A stretch of DNA of 64,000 nucleotides. Origin: Hyphomicrobiales bacterium (GTDB lineage Bacteria > Pseudomonadota > Alphaproteobacteria > Rhizobiales > Beijerinckiaceae). Location of the stretch: contig UCLR01000030.1 in NCBI GenBank assembly GCA_900473415.1, positions 1 through 64,000 of the forward strand. The letters run 5' to 3'. The translations under genes were made by a program, and so were the position numbers. Under the pieces are notes generated by a model, which was not told where the DNA came from, did no database searches, and worked only from the letters and a program-made list of their open reading frames with translations. This document shows, in pieces, positions 47,316-58,495 of this stretch; position 1 is the stretch's first letter, and every line of letters starts with the position of its first letter.

Positions 47316-47992
47316 CGGAGGCTCAGGAGGCCATTCGCGAAGGTACCACGCGACGCCACCGTGGCAGTCGCGCCGTGGCCAGGCGGTTGCGCCCGCAGCC
47401 TTGTGCCGGGTCAGGGTTGCTGATGACGACGCGCCGCATGGACCTATGCCCTCCGGCGAGGACCCTAGGCGCACAAAGGTTTATATTTCGGCGCGACTGG
47501 GACGTTCAGGAGAAGTGGAGGACGGCGAAGCCGGCCGCCGCTGCGAAGGCGATCAGCCACCACAGCCAGCGAGAAGGCAGCCCATCCGCCGGCGTTGTCG
47601 CGCCGCCGACGACATCCTCATGACCGAACGATTCGCCTGCGAGACGAGCGGCACGCTTGAGGCCCGCGATTCCCGCAACCGGTACTGATCGACGCGACGC
47701 CAAGGCCTTTCCCCCCATTCTAAGCCAACCATTGCGCGTGGCGGAGGTTCCGCACGGGCTCGAGGTTGATCATCATTCCGCGACAGCCATGATTAACGCC
47801 ATCTGAACGCGACGGTTCCACCATGACCTTTGGCCGAGGCGGATGACAGCGTTATGACCTGCGCCGTGCCGCCGCGCTCCTTGGGTGTTCCGATGCGCCT
47901 GCGAGCTGTCTATAAGCGCAGGCTGGTGGGGGCCTTGCGCTCCCCGATGCGATAGAGTTTTCAGAGCGCGAATCAGGAAACGTTTGGCGGCG
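47316..47992. other. 677-bp gap between the flippase gene and parE
   Basis: Apart from the doubtful small ORF at 47506-47703 I see no gene here. It should carry the promoters of the flippase gene and of parE. Confidence 0.5.
47506..47703 (-). CDS. Possible small membrane-anchored protein
   Basis: An ORF of about 65 residues ending in one helix (WLWWLIAFAAAAGFAVLHF). TTG 47703 has GGGGGGAAAGG seven bases upstream; ATG 47718 in the same frame is an alternative. It faces no partner and has no recognised domain, so it may be spurious. Confidence 0.35.
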   Translation of the reverse strand: MASRRSVPVAGIAGLKRAARLAGESFGHEDVVGGATTPADGLPSRWLWWLIAFAAAAGFAVLHFS

Positions 47993-50059
47993 ATGGCGGA
48001 GAACGGCGATCTTTTCGGTTCGGATGTAGAGCGGCCCGCGGTAGCGGAGCCGAAAGCCGAGCCGCGCCCATCCCCTGCCGCGGCAAAGGCGCCGCCGCCC
48101 CGCAACGGCACGCTCTCGGAAAGCGGCTATGACGCCTCGGCGATCGAGGTGCTCGAAGGGCTGGAGCCCGTCCGGCGCCGACCCGGCATGTATATCGGCG
48201 GCACCGACGAGCGCGCCCTGCACCATCTCTTCGCCGAGGTGATCGACAACGCCATGGACGAGGCGGTGGCGGGCCACGCCACCTTCATCGACGTCGAGCT
48301 GTTCGAGGACGGCTCGCTGGCCGTGACAGACAATGGTCGCGGCATCCCCGTCGATCCGCACCCGAAATTCCCGGGCAAGTCGGCGCTCGAAGTCATCATG
48401 ACGACGCTGCATGCCGGCGGAAAGTTCGATTCCAAGGCCTACGAGACCTCCGGCGGCCTGCATGGCGTCGGCGTCTCGGTGGTGAACGCGCTCTCGGACA
48501 GGCTCGAGGTCGAGGTCGCGCGGGGGCAGATGCTCTATCGCCAGACATTCTCGCGCGGCTTGCCGCAGGGGCCGCTGGAGACCGTTGGCCGCGTCGCCAA
48601 CCGGCGCGGCACCCGCGTGCGCTTCCATCCGGATGCCGAGATCTTCGGTGAGGTCGCGCATTTCTCCCCTGCCCGCCTTTTCCGTATGGCGCGCTCCAAG
48701 GCCTATCTCTTCGGAGGGGTGGAGATCCGCTGGAACTGCGCGCCCGCGCTGCTGAAGCCGGAGGGCGACGTGGCGGCGGAAGCGGTGTTCCGCTTCCCCG
48801 GCGGCTTGCGCGACTATCTCGGCCGCGAGATCGAGGGCAAGGACCTCGTCGCCGAGCCGATCTTCTCCGGCAAGATCACCAAGGAAGGCAGCCACGGCTC
48901 GCTCGAATGGGCGGTGGCCTGGCTGGCGACCGGCGAGGACGGTTTCTCCTCTTCCTACTGCAACACGATCCCGACGCCCGAAGGCGGCACCCACGAGCAG
49001 GGCCTGCGCATCGCCCTGTTGCGCGGCCTGCGCGACCATGCCGAGAGGATCGGCCAGTCGAAGCGCATGGCGCAGGTGACGTCCGACGACGTCATGGCGA
49101 CCTGCGCGGCGATGCTCTCCGTCTTCATCCGCGAGCCGGAGTTTCAGGGCCAGACCAAGGACAAGCTCGCGACGCAGGAAGCGCACCGCATCGTCGAGAA
49201 TGCGGTACGGGACGCTTTCGACCACTGGCTCGCCGCCGCCCCGCAGCAGGCGCTGAGGCTGCTCGACTGGTCGGTCGACCGGGCCGAGGAGCGCCTGCGC
49301 CGCCGCCTCGAAAAGGAGGTCTCGCGCAAGACCGCTACGCGCAAACTGCGCCTGCCCGGCAAGCTCGCAGACTGCTCCAATGCGGGGGCTGCCGGCTCCG
49401 AGCTCTTCATCGTCGAGGGCGATTCGGCCGGCGGCTCGGCCAAACAGGCGCGAAACCGCGCCAATCAGGCGATCCTGCCCCTGCGCGGTAAAATCCTCAA
49501 CGTCGCCAATGCGACCCGCGAGAAGCTCAACCAGAACCAGCAGCTTGCCGACCTGATCCTCGCGCTCGGTTGCGGCATCGGCACGCAGTTCCGCGAGGAC
49601 GACCTGCGCTACGAGAAGATCATCGTAATGACGGACGCCGATGTCGACGGCGCCCATATCGCCTCACTGCTCGTCACCTTCTTCTGGCGGCAAACGCCCC
49701 GGCTGATCGAGAAGGGCCATCTCTACCTTGCCGTGCCGCCGCTCTACCGGCTGCAGCACGGAGGAAAAAGCGTCTACGCCCGCAACGACGCCCATAAGGA
49801 CGAACTGATCGAAACGGTGTTCAAGGGCAAGAAGCCGGAGATCTCTCGCTTCAAAGGCCTCGGTGAGATGATGCCGCAGCAGCTCAAGGAAACCACCATG
49901 GACCCGGCCAAGCGCATCCTGCTCAAGGTCATGGTGGACCATGAGGCGAAGGAGGAAACCTCCGATACCGTCGAGCGGCTGATGGGCAACAAGCCGGAAG
50001 CGCGCTTTACCTTCATCCAGGAGCGCGCGGCCTTCGCCGGCGAACTGATCGACCTGTGA
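47993..50059 (+). CDS. parE: DNA topoisomerase IV subunit B
   Basis: A 688-residue type IIA topoisomerase ATPase subunit. GHKL ATPase domain (VLEGLEPVRRRPGMYIGG, NAMDEAVAGHA, GGLHGVGVSVVNALS), transducer, and Toprim domain (VEGDSAGGSAKQARNR, MTDADVDGAHI). Decatenates chromosomes with ParC. The chosen ATG 47993 leaves the Ala/Pro-rich leader of alphaproteobacterial ParE; the frame upstream is not conserved-looking. Confidence 0.96.
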   Translation: MAENGDLFGSDVERPAVAEPKAEPRPSPAAAKAPPPRNGTLSESGYDASAIEVLEGLEPVRRRPGMYIGGTDERALHHLFAEVIDNAMDEAVAGHATFIDVELFEDGSLAVTDNGRGIPVDPHPKFPGKSALEVIMTTLHAGGKFDSKAYETSGGLHGVGVSVVNALSDRLEVEVARGQMLYRQTFSRGLPQGPLETVGRVANRRGTRVRFHPDAEIFGEVAHFSPARLFRMARSKAYLFGGVEIRWNCAPALLKPEGDVAAEAVFRFPGGLRDYLGREIEGKDLVAEPIFSGKITKEGSHGSLEWAVAWLATGEDGFSSSYCNTIPTPEGGTHEQGLRIALLRGLRDHAERIGQSKRMAQVTSDDVMATCAAMLSVFIREPEFQGQTKDKLATQEAHRIVENAVRDAFDHWLAAAPQQALRLLDWSVDRAEERLRRRLEKEVSRKTATRKLRLPGKLADCSNAGAAGSELFIVEGDSAGGSAKQARNRANQAILPLRGKILNVANATREKLNQNQQLADLILALGCGIGTQFREDDLRYEKIIVMTDADVDGAHIASLLVTFFWRQTPRLIEKGHLYLAVPPLYRLQHGGKSVYARNDAHKDELIETVFKGKKPEISRFKGLGEMMPQQLKETTMDPAKRILLKVMVDHEAKEETSDTVERLMGNKPEARFTFIQERAAFAGELIDL

Positions 50060-50199
50060 TCAGCCCTGCATTCCTGCAGGGGTGCTCTCCAGGCCCGGCG
50101 GGCTGCGATCCGAAGCCCGCGCAGGCAGGGTTCGGACATGCCGAACCTTTCTCGCCCTCTGGAACGCCATGACCGCAAGCCCCCTGCTTCCCGAGCCGA

Positions 50200-51156
50200 G
50201 TGGCCGCTGACGGCATGGGCAAGCCTGCTTCCCCTCCATCTCGACGCGACAGCAATCTGGCACCGCGCGCCCGGCAGGCTTCCTGGGACGACATCCGGAT
50301 CTTCAACGCCATCGCCATCGGCGGGTCGATGGCCGTGGCGGCGGCACAGCTCGGACTGAGCGAGGCCACAGTCGCGCGACGGCTGAAGGCGCTGGAGCGG
50401 GATCTTGGCCTCCAACTCTTCATGCGCGAAGCGAACCGGCTCGTGCCGACCTCGGCCGGTTCGCAGTTGGCAGACGAGGCGCGGGAGGTCGACACGGCCG
50501 CTCATCGCTTCCTGGCCCGCGCCGAGGCTGCCCGGCCGCTGTCCAATGCACCGGTCCGCATCACGGCCACAACCTCGATCAGCCTGTTCCTGACGATGCA
50601 CGCGACCGCAATCTCGGCCGCCTCCGGCGGAGTTGAGATCGTCATCATCAGCACCCGCAACCGCCTCGACCTCGCTCGCGGCGAGGCCGACATCGCTCTG
50701 CGCATGACGAAGGTCCCGGAAGAGCCGGGCCACTATGCCCAGAAGGTCGGTCGCCTGATGCAAGCGCTCTATGTCCGGCGCGACGTCGATCCCGATACCG
50801 CCCCAATCATTTCGGTTAGCCGCGAGACCTCGTCGCGGATCGACGAATACATCATGACCTACGCGGCCGGCCGCCCCATCGCCGCCCGCGTCGGCGATTC
50901 CGCCGCGCGCTATGAGAGCATCCGTTCCGCGGGCGCTCTTTCGATGGCACCGTGCTTCATGGCCGATACCGATCGGAACCTAAGGCGCCTCCAGCCGCCG
51001 CCCGACCAGACGGGGGACGACATCTATCTGGTCTCTCACGATGTTTCGCGTGGGCGTCCCGGTGTGATCGCCGTCCTCGCCGCATTGCGCAAGCTCTTCC
51101 GCGAGCATCAGGCGCGCCTCATCGGATCATGGGTCGAGGCGGAGCGGGACCGGTAA
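50200..51156 (+). CDS. LysR-family transcriptional regulator
   Basis: A 318-residue regulator. N-terminal winged HTH (residues about 30-90: SWDDIRIFNAIAIGGSMAVAAAQLGLSEATVARRLKALE in two pieces) and an effector-binding half with the LysR-substrate pattern. Inducer and target unknown; the hydrolase at 51509 is on the opposite strand beyond a small gene. GTG 50200 or ATG 50215 may be the start. Confidence 0.88.
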   Translation: MAADGMGKPASPPSRRDSNLAPRARQASWDDIRIFNAIAIGGSMAVAAAQLGLSEATVARRLKALERDLGLQLFMREANRLVPTSAGSQLADEAREVDTAAHRFLARAEAARPLSNAPVRITATTSISLFLTMHATAISAASGGVEIVIISTRNRLDLARGEADIALRMTKVPEEPGHYAQKVGRLMQALYVRRDVDPDTAPIISVSRETSSRIDEYIMTYAAGRPIAARVGDSAARYESIRSAGALSMAPCFMADTDRNLRRLQPPPDQTGDDIYLVSHDVSRGRPGVIAVLAALRKLFREHQARLIGSWVEAERDR

Positions 51157-51244
51157 AATTCAACGCGTCCCGGCAAGCTTCGGCTAACCATCCTTTTACG
51201 GCTCGTTACGTAGGATCACATCCGCGAGATGCGGAGACTGCGCC

Positions 51245-51505
51245 ATGCGCCTGTTCGAATTGTTCTGGAAGGATGAGCGCGGCACAACCGTGGCCAGTCT
51301 CGTGAAGGCCGGCCTGGGCATCGCGGTGCTCTCGGTCGTCGCCGCGAACGTCCTCTCGAGCCAGACCAAGGGGCTCGACAAGGAGCGTTTGGCGCAGGTC
51401 AGCCTCGCCGTCTCCAAGCGGCAACCGATCGATCCGCTCACCACAGGCTCGATCAGCCGCGCCGCAAACGATACACGGCTCGATCCCTGCGCCCTGCCCC
51501 GCTGA
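51245..51505 (+). CDS. Flp-pilin-like small membrane peptide
   Basis: An 86-residue protein with one hydrophobic helix (LVKAGLGIAVLSVVAANVL, residues 19-38) preceded by a short polar stretch FWKDERGTTVAS, similar to the Flp/Fap pilin start, and a polar tail. No tad genes are nearby, so pilus function is only a guess. GGAG precedes the ATG. Confidence 0.55.
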   Translation: MRLFELFWKDERGTTVASLVKAGLGIAVLSVVAANVLSSQTKGLDKERLAQVSLAVSKRQPIDPLTTGSISRAANDTRLDPCALPR

Positions 51506-51508
51506 TAT

Positions 51509-52204
51509 CTAGGCCAACCAGAGCCGCAATTCGGCGGTAACCGCCTCCGGCGCTTCCAGCGTCGAGAGATGGCCGCAGCCCGGCACGACCTTGAGCCATC
51601 CGTGGTCCGCGACCAGCTCCGCCATCTCCTGCGCTTCCGCGACGGGGGTGATGATGTCTTCCTCGCCGACGAGCACGAGCGTCGGGCAAGAGGCGCTGGC
51701 AAGCATCGGCCGCGAGTCCGGGCGCTTCATGATGGCCTGCTGTTGACGAATAAAGCCGTCCGTCCCGATCTCGTCAGCCATTTGGCGCACCAGTAGGCGC
51801 AACGGCTCGTCAGTCAGGCGCGGCGGCGCGACGAGGCGCTGCCAGAGGAGCGTGGTGACATTGTCGAAGGCGCCCTTCTCTGCGAGCGCAATCATCTGCT
51901 CGCGCGGCGCGTTGGTCTCCGGCGTCGCCGGCTTGGCCGAGGTGTCGAGAAGCGCGAGCCGCGTCACGCGCTCCGGCGCCTGCCGCAGGACCTCGAAAGC
52001 GACATAGCCCCCCATCGACAGGCCGCAGAGCGCAAAACGCTCGGGCGCCGCCGCCAGCAAACGGTTTGCGATGGCAGGCAGATTGTCGTCGAGGCTGTGA
52101 TCCGCAACGAGGATAGGACGCCCATCGGCGAGCGCGGGCCATTGCTGGGCATAGAGCGCGGCATTGCAGCTCAGCCCGGGAACAAGAACGAGAGGTTCCT
52201 TCAT
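51509..52204 (-). CDS. Alpha/beta-fold hydrolase
   Basis: A 231-residue cytosolic hydrolase with nucleophile S63 (CGLSMGGYVAF), a catalytic Asp near GEEDIITPVAEA and a C-terminal His in GCGHLSTLE. No lid or signal sequence. Substrate unknown; related to small esterase-type proteins. Convergent with the Flp-like gene. Confidence 0.85.
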   Translation of the reverse strand: MKEPLVLVPGLSCNAALYAQQWPALADGRPILVADHSLDDNLPAIANRLLAAAPERFALCGLSMGGYVAFEVLRQAPERVTRLALLDTSAKPATPETNAPREQMIALAEKGAFDNVTTLLWQRLVAPPRLTDEPLRLLVRQMADEIGTDGFIRQQQAIMKRPDSRPMLASASCPTLVLVGEEDIITPVAEAQEMAELVADHGWLKVVPGCGHLSTLEAPEAVTAELRLWLA

Positions 52205-52378
52205 GAGGCGAGAAACGGTCCCTTAAGGCTAGTTTTCGGGGCTAGATGATTGACTTTGCCGTGTTTTCTTTGCATGCCACACGGGTCCGAAGGCGCGCAG
52301 GAAGTGTTGTCGCGCCAACGCGGTCGATCGAGCAGGTCGTTCCACCGCGTTTCACCGACCCTGAAAGCGCCATACGCG

Positions 52379-53848
<1,470 letters not shown>

Positions 53849-54050
53849 CCTTTCGAATCTTTTGGATAACGCTAAGACATCAACTCGATTTTAACACGAC
53901 GCGATTAGATTGCATTTGCCATGGCAAGGTCGTTGCCTGGCAATCGGGCTCATGCCGCCTATACGGACAGGATGTCCCGCTTCGAGGGGAACGATCGAAA
54001 GTCGATGCAGCGCAAGCTGCACTCCGGCTTTGTGCCGTATTGGCGGTGGC

Positions 54051-55109
54051 ATGGAACAGTCGGGCTCGAACATTGCGCGGACGAACGACCTCCCGGAGCG
54101 CGTCGTCGCCACCATGCGTAAACACGGATCGCCTTGCGATCCGCGCGCCTTCGAAGTCTGGTATGCTCATCTCGGCGGCGAGATGCCGTCGCTCAGCGCA
54201 GCGCTGAACGCCGCGATCGCTGCCAGCGACGGCATCGTCACCAGCGCCGACATCGAAAATCTGCACGAGCGCTTCATCGGCTCGGAGCGTCTGTCGCGCC
54301 AAGCCGAGCGCACCAGCCTTCAGGTCCTCGGCGAAATCGAGGCGATGAGGGCGCTGGTCGAGAAGGCGCTTGGCGCGAGCGAGATCTATCATGGCCGGCT
54401 GACCGCCATGTCGGAAGACGTCCCGCCACCGACCGACAGGGACAAGCTACGCGCCTGGATCGAGGCGCTGGTCATGTCGACGCGCGAGGAAGTCGTCCGC
54501 AAGTCGCAACTCGAGAACGAATTGCGCAACAGCGCCAACGAGATCCGCAATCTACGCGCCGCCCTGGAATCGACCCGCGCCGAAGCCCTGACCGATCCGC
54601 TGACTGGCCTGGCCAACCGCCGCCATTTCGAGGAGATGCTCCAGAAGTCGATCGACCAGGCGACTTTGCGGCGCGAGCCCTTCGCGCTGGTGATGGCCGA
54701 TATCGACTATTTCAAGCGCTTCAACGACGCGCACGGCCATCTCACCGGCGACCAGGTGCTGCGCCTCGTCGCGCGAACCATGAAGGACAAGCTTAAGGAC
54801 AAGGCCGTGATCGCCCGCTTCGGCGGCGAGGAGTTTGGCATCATCCTGCCCGAGGCCGATCTGATCGCCGGAAAGTTCGGCGCCGAGACCGTGCGCCAGG
54901 CTCTGCTGACCCGAGAGCTGATCAAGCGCTCCACCAATGAGAACCTCGGCCGCATCACGATCTCCCTCGGCGTCGCCAGCTATCGCCGCGGCGATACCGC
55001 CGGCTCCCTCGTCGACCGGGCAGATCAGGCGTTGATGCAAGCCAAGCGCGACGGCCGCAACCGCACGATCACCGAGGACGCGATCGAGACCGCGATCCGC
55101 GTGGCCTGA
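54051..55109 (+). CDS. GGDEF diguanylate cyclase
   Basis: A 352-residue protein with a helical, possibly coiled-coil N-terminal half (residues 1-175) and a C-terminal GGDEF domain (DPLTGLANRRHFEE, ADIDYFKRFND, ARFGGEEFGIILPE). The intact GGEEF suggests c-di-GMP synthesis. No membrane segment, so the trigger must be cytosolic. Its last 41 bp overlap the convergent TfoX-like gene. Confidence 0.93.
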   Translation: MEQSGSNIARTNDLPERVVATMRKHGSPCDPRAFEVWYAHLGGEMPSLSAALNAAIAASDGIVTSADIENLHERFIGSERLSRQAERTSLQVLGEIEAMRALVEKALGASEIYHGRLTAMSEDVPPPTDRDKLRAWIEALVMSTREEVVRKSQLENELRNSANEIRNLRAALESTRAEALTDPLTGLANRRHFEEMLQKSIDQATLRREPFALVMADIDYFKRFNDAHGHLTGDQVLRLVARTMKDKLKDKAVIARFGGEEFGIILPEADLIAGKFGAETVRQALLTRELIKRSTNENLGRITISLGVASYRRGDTAGSLVDRADQALMQAKRDGRNRTITEDAIETAIRVA

Positions 55110-55428
55110 GCGCAGAAGCGGCGCGCCGTGCTGCCGCCAAGGCGAGCGCGGTCCATTCCCGCAGTTCATCCTCGTCATCGAGCGCTGCGTCGGGAAGCCG
55201 CCAATAGCTCATCGCGAAAGGCTTGGCGCCACGGCTGTAGACGAAGGGAGAACTGCCGGCGGCAGTGAAACGCCCTTCGCTCTCCGCATCGGCCTTCAGG
55301 TAAATCTCGCCGTCCTGTTCCAGCGCGAACATGATCTCGCCGTCATAGATGCCGTGGCCGCCAAACATGCGGCGCACGCGGACCGGCAGGACGTTGGCGA
55401 AAACCTCACGCAGACCGTCGGCATCCAT
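55069..55428 (-). CDS. TfoX N-terminal domain protein
   Basis: A 119-residue protein of the TfoX-N family (RRMFGGHGIYDGEIMFALE, SYWRLPDAALDDEDELREW). Full-length TfoX/Sxy regulates competence; single-domain versions have unknown roles. The Arg/Ser-rich C-terminus overlaps the diguanylate cyclase gene on the other strand. Confidence 0.85.
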   Translation of the reverse strand: MDADGLREVFANVLPVRVRRMFGGHGIYDGEIMFALEQDGEIYLKADAESEGRFTAAGSSPFVYSRGAKPFAMSYWRLPDAALDDEDELREWTALALAAARRAASALRPRGSRSRSRPR

Positions 55429-55434
55429 CGTCGG

Positions 55435-55824
55435 CTACTGCGCGGCGAGCACGCCTTCGCTGCGTGGCTTGATCTCGACCGATTCGCCGCAGCCGCAGGC
55501 CGAAACCTGATTGGGATTGTTGAAGACGAAGGTGGACGAGAAGCGATCCGTCCTGAAGTCGAGCTCGGTGCCGAGCAGGAACAGCACCGCCTTGGCGTCG
55601 ACGATCACGGTTGCGTCCTTCTCCTTGACGACCTCGTCGCCCTTGGCGATCTCGCGGGCAATCTCGAAGGTATACTCCATCCCGGCGCAGCCGCCCTTCT
55701 TGACGCCGACCCTGAGGCCGAGCGCTGGCGCTTCCTCCTGCGCGGATTGCGTCATGATCTCGCGGATACGGGCCGCCGCAGCATCGGTCAGCGAGATGAC
55801 CTTGAGGCCCGGAATCGAAAACAT
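55435..55824 (-). CDS. sufA: Fe-S carrier SufA/IscA
   Basis: A 129-residue A-type Fe-S carrier with the three ligand cysteines (GGCAGMEY at C46 and SACGCGESV at C110, C112). Takes clusters from SufBCD to apo-proteins. The long open frame upstream is not family-like; ATG 55824 with AGGGAC fixes the start. It is separated from the rest of the suf operon by three unrelated genes. Confidence 0.94.
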   Translation of the reverse strand: MFSIPGLKVISLTDAAAARIREIMTQSAQEEAPALGLRVGVKKGGCAGMEYTFEIAREIAKGDEVVKEKDATVIVDAKAVLFLLGTELDFRTDRFSSTFVFNNPNQVSACGCGESVEIKPRSEGVLAAQ

Positions 55825-56055
55825 CGTTGTCCCTCCTCGACCGGGTTCAAGGCCCGGTGAAGCAAGATTGTCTCCGCAATATAGGGATCGAGGCCGCATC
55901 GGTCGAGATGCAGGCCGCGATCCCCGCCCTGCGTCACACACCGGCCATGCGGTCACCGCCCGCCGCCCCCATTGCGTGCCGAGCCAGCTCATGCACTCTG
56001 GCGAGAGCGAGCCAGAAGACCCGCCAGCAAGAACCTCCCACCGGTTGGAAGCCCC

Positions 56056-57123
56056 ATGCCTCATCGTCTGCATCGCCCTGACGCCCTGCGCGCGCTTGTC
56101 CATGACATGGTCGTGAAGGCCGGCTGGACGGAAGCCGAGGCGCGCGAGACCGCCGATCATCTCGTCCTCGCCAACCTCAGCGGGCATGACAGCCACGGCG
56201 TCGGCATGATCCCGCTGTATTTCCAGTCACTGGCAGACAGCAATCTCAGTCCGAAATCGCAGCCACAGGTGCGGGTCGACGCCGCCCCCTTCCTGATCAT
56301 CGACGGGGCGGTGGCGCTCGGCCAGCCGAATGCCCGCAATGCCGTCGACCGTGCCGTCGCGATGGCCAAGACCGGCGGTGTCGCCATCGTCAACCTGCTT
56401 GATTCGCATCACATCGGCCGGATCGGTCACTACGCCGAGGTGGCGGCCGCGGCCGGGCTGATGTCCTTCTTCTGGGTCAATGTCGCCGGCCGGCCGCCGA
56501 TCGTCGCGCCCTATGCCGCCAAGGAGGCGCGCTTCGGCACCAATCCGCATGCGATCGGCATCCCGGTCCCGGATGGCGAGCCTTTGATCCTCGACTTCGC
56601 CACCAGCCGCATGGCTCATGGCAAGGCCCGCGTCGCCCTCAACAAGGGCGATCAGGTCCCCCCCGGCTACATCATCGACGCTGAAGGCCGCCCGACCACT
56701 GATCCGGCCCATGTCTTCGCCAGCCCGGATCATCCGCTTGGCGCGCTGCTGCCCTTCGGCGACCACAAGGGCGCCGGGCTCTCGCTGATCGCCGAGTTGC
56801 TCTCGGCCGGATTGATGGGCGCAGCGCGTATCGACGAGAAGCCGCAGAAGACCTGGATCATCAATTCCCTCTTCGGCATCGTCATCGACCCAGCCCGGCT
56901 AGAGCCGGACGCCGCCCTGCGCAGGAGCCGCATCGAGAGCTACCTCGCCTTCGTGCGCGCGGCGAAGCCGCTGGACCCGGCCAATCCCGTGCTGGCGCCC
57001 GGCGACAAGGAGCGCAAGCTCCGCGCTGAACGCGGCGCCGCCGGCATCCCGCTTGACGACGAGACCTGGTCGCAGATCGAGGCCGCCGCGGCGCGCCACG
57101 GCATCGACGCCGAGAGCTACTGA
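56056..57123 (+). CDS. Ldh-family NAD(P)-dependent oxidoreductase
   Basis: A 355-residue protein of the malate/L-lactate/ureidoglycolate/2-oxo-acid reductase family (HDSHGVGMIPLY, IGHYAEVAAAAGL, NPHAIGIPVPDGEPLILDFATS, HKGAGLSLIAELL). The exact 2-hydroxyacid is not predictable. ATG 56056 matches the family N-terminus. Followed after 8 bp by the YjbR gene. Confidence 0.88.
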   Translation: MPHRLHRPDALRALVHDMVVKAGWTEAEARETADHLVLANLSGHDSHGVGMIPLYFQSLADSNLSPKSQPQVRVDAAPFLIIDGAVALGQPNARNAVDRAVAMAKTGGVAIVNLLDSHHIGRIGHYAEVAAAAGLMSFFWVNVAGRPPIVAPYAAKEARFGTNPHAIGIPVPDGEPLILDFATSRMAHGKARVALNKGDQVPPGYIIDAEGRPTTDPAHVFASPDHPLGALLPFGDHKGAGLSLIAELLSAGLMGAARIDEKPQKTWIINSLFGIVIDPARLEPDAALRRSRIESYLAFVRAAKPLDPANPVLAPGDKERKLRAERGAAGIPLDDETWSQIEAAAARHGIDAESY

Positions 57124-57131
57124 GGCAGCCA

Positions 57132-57491
57132 ATGGCGCCCGAGGCCTACAACGCATTCTGCGCCTCGCTGCCGGCCACTACGCATGTCGTGCAATGGGGC
57201 GCAGCCGATGTCTGGAAGGTTGGCGGGAAGGTCTTCGCAATTGGCAGGGTGCAGGAGGATGGCCAGATGGCCGTCAGCTTCAAATGCTCGCCGCTGGCCT
57301 TCGACATCTTGAAGGAGCAGCCAGGCCTCAGGCCCGCGCCCTATCTCGCTTCGCGCGGCATGAAATGGATCCAGTGGCAGACGCCGGAAGCCATGCCGGA
57401 CGAGGCCCTGCGAGACTATCTCCGCGAAAGCCATCGCCTGGTCGCCGCCGGCCTGACCCGGCGGCTGCGGCTCGAGCTTGGATTGGCCTAG
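57132..57491 (+). CDS. MmcQ/YjbR-family protein
   Basis: A 119-residue small protein of the MmcQ/YjbR fold (double-wing DNA-binding-like): WGAADVWKVGGKVFAIG, MAVSFKCSPLAFDILKEQ, GMKWIQWQ. Role unknown. It is coupled to the Ldh gene. Confidence 0.9.
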   Translation: MAPEAYNAFCASLPATTHVVQWGAADVWKVGGKVFAIGRVQEDGQMAVSFKCSPLAFDILKEQPGLRPAPYLASRGMKWIQWQTPEAMPDEALRDYLRESHRLVAAGLTRRLRLELGLA

Positions 57492-57497
57492 CCCGCG

Positions 57498-58385
57498 CTA
57501 GAGCAGCGCTTCGCCCCGCAGCATCGGCACCGCCCCGCCCCCGACGCGCGAGCGGAAACCGTCCTCGGCGCGCCGCGACGTCACCTTCAGCAGGCTCGGG
57601 CGGCCCATCTCGACGCCCTGGGTAATGGTATATGTCGCGTCCTCGCCGCCATCGAGCGAGAGCAGCAGGGCTCCGAGCGTGGCGCTGGCACTGCCGGTTG
57701 CAGGATCCTCCCAGGTGCCGGCCAGCGGCGCGAACATCCGCGCCCGAATGTCGTTGCCATCCCGCGCGTAGAGGAAGAGCGAGAGGCGCCCGGCGAGCTC
57801 GGCATGTTGCCCGTCCAGCGCCCGGAAGGCGGCGAGGTCAGGCGCAGCGTTCGCAAGTGCGCCCCCGGTCACCTCGGCCAGCACGAATTTGACGCCGAGC
57901 GAGGCCTGCACCGGCTGATGGGCCGCCGTGACGATATCGCCTGATCCAAGTCCCGCGCAGGCGGCAATCCCCGCGGCCGGTAGCTCGACGCCGAGCGAGA
58001 GCACCTGCGGCGCAGCGATGACGGCGCCTGTCACCTCGGCGGCCCCGTTCCGCTCCACCGCGATCTCGACGAGGCCCGCCATCTGCTCGAAACGCAGCAG
58101 GCCGTTGCGGTCTCGGCCATGCCGGGCCAGCACACAGGCTGTCCCGACATTGGGATGGCCCGCGAAGGGCATCTCGGCAGTGCGGTGGAAGATGCGGACG
58201 CGCGCGTCGTTCGCCGGATCGCTCGGCGGCAGGACGAAGGTCGTCTCGCTGTAGTTTATCTCGGCCGCCAGCGCCTGCATCTCGGCATCCGAGAGGCCGC
58301 GCGCGTCGGTGAAGACGGCGAGCGGATTACCGCCGAAGGGCCGGTCGGTGAAAACGTCTACGGTTTCGTAGGGGTAGCGCGGCAT
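57498..58385 (-). CDS. PhzF-family isomerase-like protein
   Basis: A 295-residue protein of the PhzF/diaminopimelate epimerase-like fold (VFTDRPFGGNPLAVFTDA at the start, AEINYSETTFVLPP, MPFAGHPNVGTA, TWEDPATGSASATLGALL). The usual Glu catalytic residue is in the NYSETTF element. Substrate unknown. Ends facing the YjbR gene with a 6-bp gap. Confidence 0.92.
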   Translation of the reverse strand: MPRYPYETVDVFTDRPFGGNPLAVFTDARGLSDAEMQALAAEINYSETTFVLPPSDPANDARVRIFHRTAEMPFAGHPNVGTACVLARHGRDRNGLLRFEQMAGLVEIAVERNGAAEVTGAVIAAPQVLSLGVELPAAGIAACAGLGSGDIVTAAHQPVQASLGVKFVLAEVTGGALANAAPDLAAFRALDGQHAELAGRLSLFLYARDGNDIRARMFAPLAGTWEDPATGSASATLGALLLSLDGGEDATYTITQGVEMGRPSLLKVTSRRAEDGFRSRVGGGAVPMLRGEALL

Positions 58386-58495
58386 GGCAGGCTCCGGCAG
58401 CGATTCAGACCTGTCTATTCCTGCCAGCCGATCACGGCGAACGCCAATGAAGCGATGGAATGCGATCCATCACGCCGGCTCGTGGCCAGCGCCAC

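Noticed and set aside
47852..49657. 601-codon open frame on the minus strand
   Set aside because: Antisense to parE, composition rich in Arg/Leu/Ala with no domain.
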